A stretch of DNA of 64,000 nt from Rhizobium lentis (GTDB lineage Bacteria; Pseudomonadota; Alphaproteobacteria; Rhizobiales; Rhizobiaceae). The notes beneath the pieces were generated by a model, which did not search any database, was not told the origin of the DNA, and was given only the letters and a program-made list of their open reading frames with translations. Numbering within the stretch: position 1 is the stretch's first letter; the number at the start of each line of letters is the position of its first letter. Shown here piece by piece: positions 60,664 to 64,000 of this stretch. The position numbers were made by a program, and so were the translations under genes. The DNA is taken from positions 62,001-126,000 of the forward strand of contig NZ_JACHBD010000009.1 in NCBI RefSeq assembly GCF_014200175.1, in the 5' to 3' direction.

Positions 60664-60692
60664 AAAACGCCCGCCGATCGTGCGGCGGGCGT
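60664..60692 (-). terminator. Rho-independent terminator of the RapA-like gene
   Basis: ACGCCCGCCG / CGGCGGGCGT, a 10-bp stem with a 6-base loop followed on the minus strand by TTTT, about 20 bases past the stop codon. Confidence 0.85.
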
Positions 60693-60714
60693 CTTGTCTC
60701 ATTGATGCTTCAGA

Positions 60715-61431
60715 TCAAACACCGACGCCGTCGGGATGAGCGTCCGTGCCGAGGATATTGAGCGTTACCTTGGCAGTGTCCGTATGGCCTTCGCCGTCGG
60801 AGATCTTGTAGTAGCGGAGAACTTCCGTGTAGGTCACGCCTGCATCCAGATCGGCCGTCAGGTCGTAGGTGAACGTGCCGTCCGACTTGACATGGAACAT
60901 GCCATACGTGCCGGCAACGTCGGTTACGGCGTCGGCAGCGGCGCCTACCTTGGTGCTCAGGAACTCGCGCAGGAACATCTTGCCGTTGTCGCCGGCAATG
61001 TCGTTGTCCAAAACGTTGCCGCCGATGGCCTGGCCTTCGGTGAAGTGGTAGGTGTCATCGACCGCAACCGGCTTGATCTGAGTCACGCCCTGGATGTTCA
61101 GGGTGAACAGGCCCATGTCGGTGTGACCGGCGCCGTCGGAGATCTTGTAGGAAACTTTTTCGACCAGCGTCTCACCATGGGTGAAACCGATCTTGGCGGC
61201 GTCGCTCAGAACATAGGTGTAGCTGCCGTCGGCCTTGACGAAGAACGTGCCGTAGTCGCCATGGATTTCGGTGACCTGACCGGCCTGCTTGGCGCCGACC
61301 GACTGCTGGTCGAAGGCGCGCAAGAACAGGTGGCCGTTGTCTGAGGAATCGTTGGACAGAAGATTTCCGGAAATTACGTCGGTTTCTTGAAAAGTCGCAC
61401 TATCATCAGTTGCGTGAACCGGGGAAGCCAT
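60715..61431 (-). CDS. RapA-like secreted protein with two cadherin/VCBS-type repeats
   Basis: A 238-aa protein made of two homologous ~110-residue repeats: SPVHATDDSATFQETDVISGNLLSND... and KPVAVDDTYHFTEGQAIGGNVLDND..., each with FLREF/FLRAF, VTDVAGTYGMF/VTEIHGDYGTF, DGTFTYDL/DGSYTYVL and YKISDGEGHTD/YKISDGAGHTD. This is the layout of rhizobial Rap proteins, calcium-binding surface adhesins exported by the PrsDE type I system. There is no Sec signal, as expected for type I export. Ribosome site AGGAGAAACTA, terminator downstream: a monocistronic unit. Confidence 0.85.
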   Translation of the reverse strand: MASPVHATDDSATFQETDVISGNLLSNDSSDNGHLFLRAFDQQSVGAKQAGQVTEIHGDYGTFFVKADGSYTYVLSDAAKIGFTHGETLVEKVSYKISDGAGHTDMGLFTLNIQGVTQIKPVAVDDTYHFTEGQAIGGNVLDNDIAGDNGKMFLREFLSTKVGAAADAVTDVAGTYGMFHVKSDGTFTYDLTADLDAGVTYTEVLRYYKISDGEGHTDTAKVTLNILGTDAHPDGVGV

Positions 61432-62062
61432 TAGTTTCTCCTAAAATTGTATTTCTGTGGGTCATTTTGACCTTCGCGAGCGACTTCTTTTAACAACTTA
61501 TTAATCATGCAAGTCAATGGGGTATTTAACGCAAGTTTAACATTCATCCATAACGTGCATGAACGTTTTAGGAAGCGACCAATACGTTATTAAATCCAAT
61601 CAAATTTGAACCAATTTCGACCAATTTACACCCGGTAAACTTGAAGGAACTGCTCCGTGACTATGTGGCGGCCGTGCTCTTCTGACGCAGCTTCTATCCC
61701 GGCTGCACACCGTTGCAATCCTTGACACCGGCACCTACCTCAGAGCGCAATCGATCTCACCGGACACAAGCAGTGCCGATACGGGAATGAACGCAAATGG
61801 ATCGGCGGAATGCGCCATCCGGACGGCCCATGGGCAATCGCAGCAGCAAGATGATTCCGGCTACGGCCGTTGGAGGATTTCTTTTTGAACCCAAAAAATA
61901 TGGCGACTGCGGCTGCGGTCGTTGATCGGCCGGCGCCAGGGGCGCGATGCTGTCCCATTGCTGGAGCGTGAAGGGCATTCGCCTTCTAAGCCGCCATGAA
62001 TGCAGGCCTGATTACCTGATAACGCGGCTGACGGAGATCGGCCCACCATCCAAACAAGGAGA
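61432..62062. other. Long intergenic region between RapA-like gene and rpsU copy
   Basis: About 630 bases. The first 200 are AT-rich and probably carry the promoter and leader of the RapA-like gene. The rest is GC-rich with short overlapping frames lacking ribosome sites or recognisable families. Confidence 0.5.
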
Positions 62063-62068
62063 ATGCGA

Positions 62069-62301
62069 ATGCAGGTACTCGTCAGAGACAACAACGTCGA
62101 TCAAGCCCTGAGGGCGTTGAAAAAGAAATGCAGCGCGAAGGGCTGTTCCGCGAAATGAAGGAGTGGCGCGCCTATGAGAAGCCCTCGGAACGCCGCGTCA
62201 GAGAACAAGCTCAGGCGATCAGCCGGCAGCGCAAGGCCGCACGCAAGAAGATGCAGCGCGAAGGACTCCCGACCGAACGGAAGCAGGTGGTAGTGCGTTA
62301 A
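62069..62301 (+). pseudogene. rpsU: Ribosomal protein S21 (rpsU) copy with frameshift
   Basis: Starts MQVLVRDNNVDQALRALKKK, the S21 N-terminus, but one A is missing in GAAAAAGAAATGCAG (62119-62133). The next codons read out of frame, and restoring the base gives MQREGLFREMKEWRAYEKPSERRVREQAQAISRQRKAARKKMQREGLPTERKQVVVR to the TAA at 62299-62301 (77 residues in all). Ribosome site AAGGAG. Either a decayed second rpsU or a gene needing -1 frameshifting. S21 duplications are common in rhizobia. Confidence 0.8.
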
Positions 62302-62324
62302 CAGCTTTCCCGAAAGGATAGACA

Positions 62325-62519
62325 ATGGACGAATTGAATAGCCTTGTCATTTCAGAAGAACGCCTCGAGGATTGCCGTGATGTGGTCGAGCCGGATCTGC
62401 AAGACCTGATCCAGCGTGCGCTGACATCGGGCTTTTCAAGGGAGGAAATCCTCATAGCCGTCAGCGAACTGGTCGCAGAAGACTTCGCAATGGTCATGGA
62501 AACTCCAAGCGTGCATTGA
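62325..62519 (+). CDS. Small hypothetical acidic protein, 64 aa
   Basis: MDELNSLVISEERLEDCRDV, then VEPDLQDLIQRALTSGFSREEILIAVSELVAEDFAMVME. Strongly acidic and helical, with no membrane segment. Ribosome site AAAGGATAGACA. It lies 23 bases after the S21 copy, so it was probably co-transcribed. Not recognised, but residue and codon patterns look genuinely coding. Confidence 0.65.
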   Translation: MDELNSLVISEERLEDCRDVVEPDLQDLIQRALTSGFSREEILIAVSELVAEDFAMVMETPSVH

Positions 62520-62839
62520 GGAACGAATGGTGACGGTGACGGTGCAAAAGGATGTCTTTGGTGTGGCCGAGAACCGCCTTCCGAAGGGGTTTCGATATTC
62601 TTCGGATATCGAACCCCGGATCTGCAGCGTTCCGTTCTCGAAGCGATACCGGCCTGTCGTTTAGAGCCTTCGACTTCCATGGGTTCGAAGGCAACCGCAG
62701 GACGGTTTCCTTCGGCTGAAAATACGACTCGACAGAGCATCAGGAAAGCAGAGGCGATATCGTTATTGCTGCCGCCTATTCGTGAGGTCGCCGCAGGTTT
62801 CACGGGCATGTTCTCGTGACCGACGCCGGGCAACTTCGT
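62520..62839. other. Intergenic stretch before the LysR gene
   Basis: About 320 bases with a GGTGACGGTGACGGTG short repeat near 62529 and an inverted repeat around TTCGATATTCTTCGGATATCGAA (near 62598). No supported gene. Confidence 0.5.
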
Positions 62840-63751
62840 TCAAGCCGGGTTAGCTGACGCCTTGACGAAATCGATGAAGGCGCGGAGCGGTGCCGGCACC
62901 AGGCGCCGTCCCGGATAATAGAGAAACGGCCCGGAAAAGCGCTGCCACCACGGTTCGAGAATGGGCTCGAGAAGCCCACTGTCAAAATGCGGGCGCAACC
63001 AGTCTTCGAAAATGCTGATCACGCCCGTGCCCGCTATGGCGGCGTCGACAGACAGATCGGTCGCCCCGCCGACCTTGACGATCAATGGCCCTGTTGGTTC
63101 GACCCGTACCACTTCGCCGTCCCGTTCATATTCCCAAGGCGTCGTCAGCGCACCGCTGTCAAACCGGCCCAGCAGGCAGGCATGGCCGAGGAGTTCGCTC
63201 GGATGTTGCGGCCGGCCATGGCGGTCGAGATAGTCGGGGGACGCGGCAGTGGCAAAGCGCTGCTGGCGCGGCCCGATCGCTATTGCGATCATATCCTGCT
63301 CCAGCCGCTCGTCGTAACGAATGCCGGCGTCGCATCCTGCAGCAAGCACGTCGACGAAGCTCTCCTCGGCGACGATCTCGAGGCGGATATCGGGATAGGC
63401 GGCGAGGAATGGCGGAACGATGGCCGGTAGCACCAGGCGCGCCGCGCTGACCGGCACGTTGAGCCGCAGAGAACCGGCCGGCCTGTCGCGAAATCGGTTG
63501 ACCACGTCGAGCGCGGCCTCCACCTCCGTCAAAGCAGGGCCAAGGCGTTCCAGCAGGCCTTTGCCCGCTTCGGTTGGAACGACGCTGCGCGTCGTGCGGT
63601 TGAGCAGTCTGACCCCGAGCTCAGCCTCCAGGCGACGCACCGCTTCACTGAGAAAAGAGGCGCTGCTGCCACTGGCCCGCGCCGCTTCGCGAAAACCGCC
63701 GGCCCGCGCCACGGCGAGAAAGGCATTGAGATCACTCAAATCTGCTTTCAT
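62840..63751 (-). CDS. LysR-family transcriptional regulator
   Basis: LysR-type regulator (303 aa). N-terminal helix-turn-helix: DLNAFLAVARAGGFREAARASGSSASFLSEAVRRLEAELGVRLLNRTTRSVVPTEAG. Substrate-binding core: SLRLNVPVSAARLVLPAIVPPFLAAYPDIRLEIVAEE, CDAGIRYDERLEQDMIAI and TGVISIFEDWLRP. The closest type is the CrgA/DmlR-like group that regulates a divergent oxidoreductase. It is divergent from the aldo/keto reductase, with a 97-base shared promoter region. Confidence 0.9.
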   Translation of the reverse strand: MKADLSDLNAFLAVARAGGFREAARASGSSASFLSEAVRRLEAELGVRLLNRTTRSVVPTEAGKGLLERLGPALTEVEAALDVVNRFRDRPAGSLRLNVPVSAARLVLPAIVPPFLAAYPDIRLEIVAEESFVDVLAAGCDAGIRYDERLEQDMIAIAIGPRQQRFATAASPDYLDRHGRPQHPSELLGHACLLGRFDSGALTTPWEYERDGEVVRVEPTGPLIVKVGGATDLSVDAAIAGTGVISIFEDWLRPHFDSGLLEPILEPWWQRFSGPFLYYPGRRLVPAPLRAFIDFVKASANPA

Positions 63752-63848
63752 TGTTCGCTACTCCGCACGGCCTGTACGGATTGTACCCGATTATCACACG
63801 CTCCGCCAAGGCGTAGTCTCGGCCTCACCTCTTGAAAGGAGTGAGATC

Positions 63849-64000
63849 ATGTCCATTATCGATGAGGCCGGCAGCTTCAATCTCGGCGACCGCAACGTGA
63901 AGCGACTTGGCTATGGCGCCATGCAGCTCGCCGGGCACGGCGTATTCGGCCCGCCCAGGGATCGTGGCGCCGCGCTTGCGGTGCTGCGCGAGGCGGTCGC
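63849..64000 (+). CDS. Aldo/keto reductase, N-terminal part (cut by window edge)
   Basis: The first 50 residues show the aldo/keto reductase opening NLGDRNVKRLGYGAMQLAGHGVFGPPRDRGAALAVLREAV, of the group often annotated as pyridoxal or general AKR oxidoreductases. Ribosome site AAAGGAG. The frame is open to the window end. It is presumably controlled by the divergent LysR regulator. Confidence 0.85.
   Translation, partial: MSIIDEAGSFNLGDRNVKRLGYGAMQLAGHGVFGPPRDRGAALAVLREAV

Noticed and set aside
61757..61978. Minus-strand frame MPFTLQQWDSIAPLAPADQ... in the long spacer before the S21 copy
   Set aside because: No family match by eye, no ribosome site, and an overlapping frame of similar length on the same strand.
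62119..62133. A canonical dnaX-like slippery heptamer explaining the S21 frameshift
   Set aside because: The run is G-AAA-AAG with five A residues, not A-AAA-AAG, and no clear stimulatory stem follows. Decay or error is simpler, although -1 is the right direction.

Overview
The window reads as part of a repABC-type secondary replicon (plasmid or chromid) of a Rhizobium of the leguminosarum/etli group. The evidence is a complete repA-repB-repC cassette with palindromic parS-like sites and a counter-transcribed RNA, a RapA-like calcium-binding surface protein, high GC with strong third-position bias, and a gene content made almost entirely of ABC/TRAP uptake systems with dedicated catabolic enzymes, as expected of a plant-associated soil bacterium. 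No tRNA, rRNA or CRISPR array was seen.

Layout. (1) 1-10.7 kb, minus strand: one long operon (DUF1185 protein, alpha/beta hydrolase, flavin reductase, luciferase-like oxygenase, aldehyde dehydrogenase, NIPSNAP protein, Pot-type ABC transporter, succinate-semialdehyde dehydrogenase cut by the window edge) with an upstream GntR regulator and three matching operators. The enzyme set matches trigonelline (N-methylnicotinate) ring cleavage of the Tgn type. (2) 10.8-17.9 kb: a Tau/Ssu-type ABC transporter, a TTG-started FAD/NAD(P) protein, and a seven-gene operon headed by an FMN reductase and containing three very small proteins and a ChaC-like glutathione-degrading enzyme. (3) 18.0-27.8 kb, minus strand: an organosulfur amino acid operon (three luciferase-like monooxygenases, M20 deacetylase, GNAT acetyltransferase, fused permease-ATPase, two tandem binding proteins, DsbA-like protein), laid out like the Bacillus S-(2-succino)cysteine/S-alkylcysteine salvage operons. 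A TATAGA-type motif is shared by the heads of regions 2 and 3. (4) 27.8-32.6 kb: an antitoxin with a wrecked ParE toxin, then repC, ctRNA, repB and repA with parS-like sites on both sides. A third parS-like site lies about 20 kb away at 9.74 kb.

(5) 33.0-35.0 kb: a ROK kinase whose motifs are in circularly permuted order, divergent from otsB. (6) 35.1-41.0 kb: an AraC regulator, a sugar/polyol ABC transporter and two SDR dehydrogenases, the first close to ribitol 2-dehydrogenase. (7) 41.1-47.9 kb: 3-dehydroshikimate dehydratase, shikimate dehydrogenase and a TRAP transporter, divergent from a TetR regulator, with an operator lying on the promoter. (8) 47.9-51.2 kb: a two-component system of CreBC type with a large DUF4173 membrane protein. 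(9) 51.5-60.6 kb: a stress block (PerM/AI-2E membrane protein with an extra C-terminal domain, DUF892 ferritin-like protein, large catalase, RsbQ-like hydrolase with PAS histidine kinase) bracketed by two differently deleted IS6-type remnants in the same orientation. (10) 60.7-64 kb: RapA-like protein, a frameshifted rpsU copy, a small hypothetical gene, and a LysR regulator divergent from an aldo/keto reductase cut by the window edge.

Two themes tie the window together. Uptake systems sit next to enzymes for plant-derived compounds (trigonelline, organosulfur compounds, polyols, shikimate). Binding-protein genes are repeatedly followed by strong GC-rich intercistronic hairpins (five of six cases), which would keep binding protein in excess of its membrane partners. 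Functional names above family level are inferences from motifs and gene order; no database search was run.
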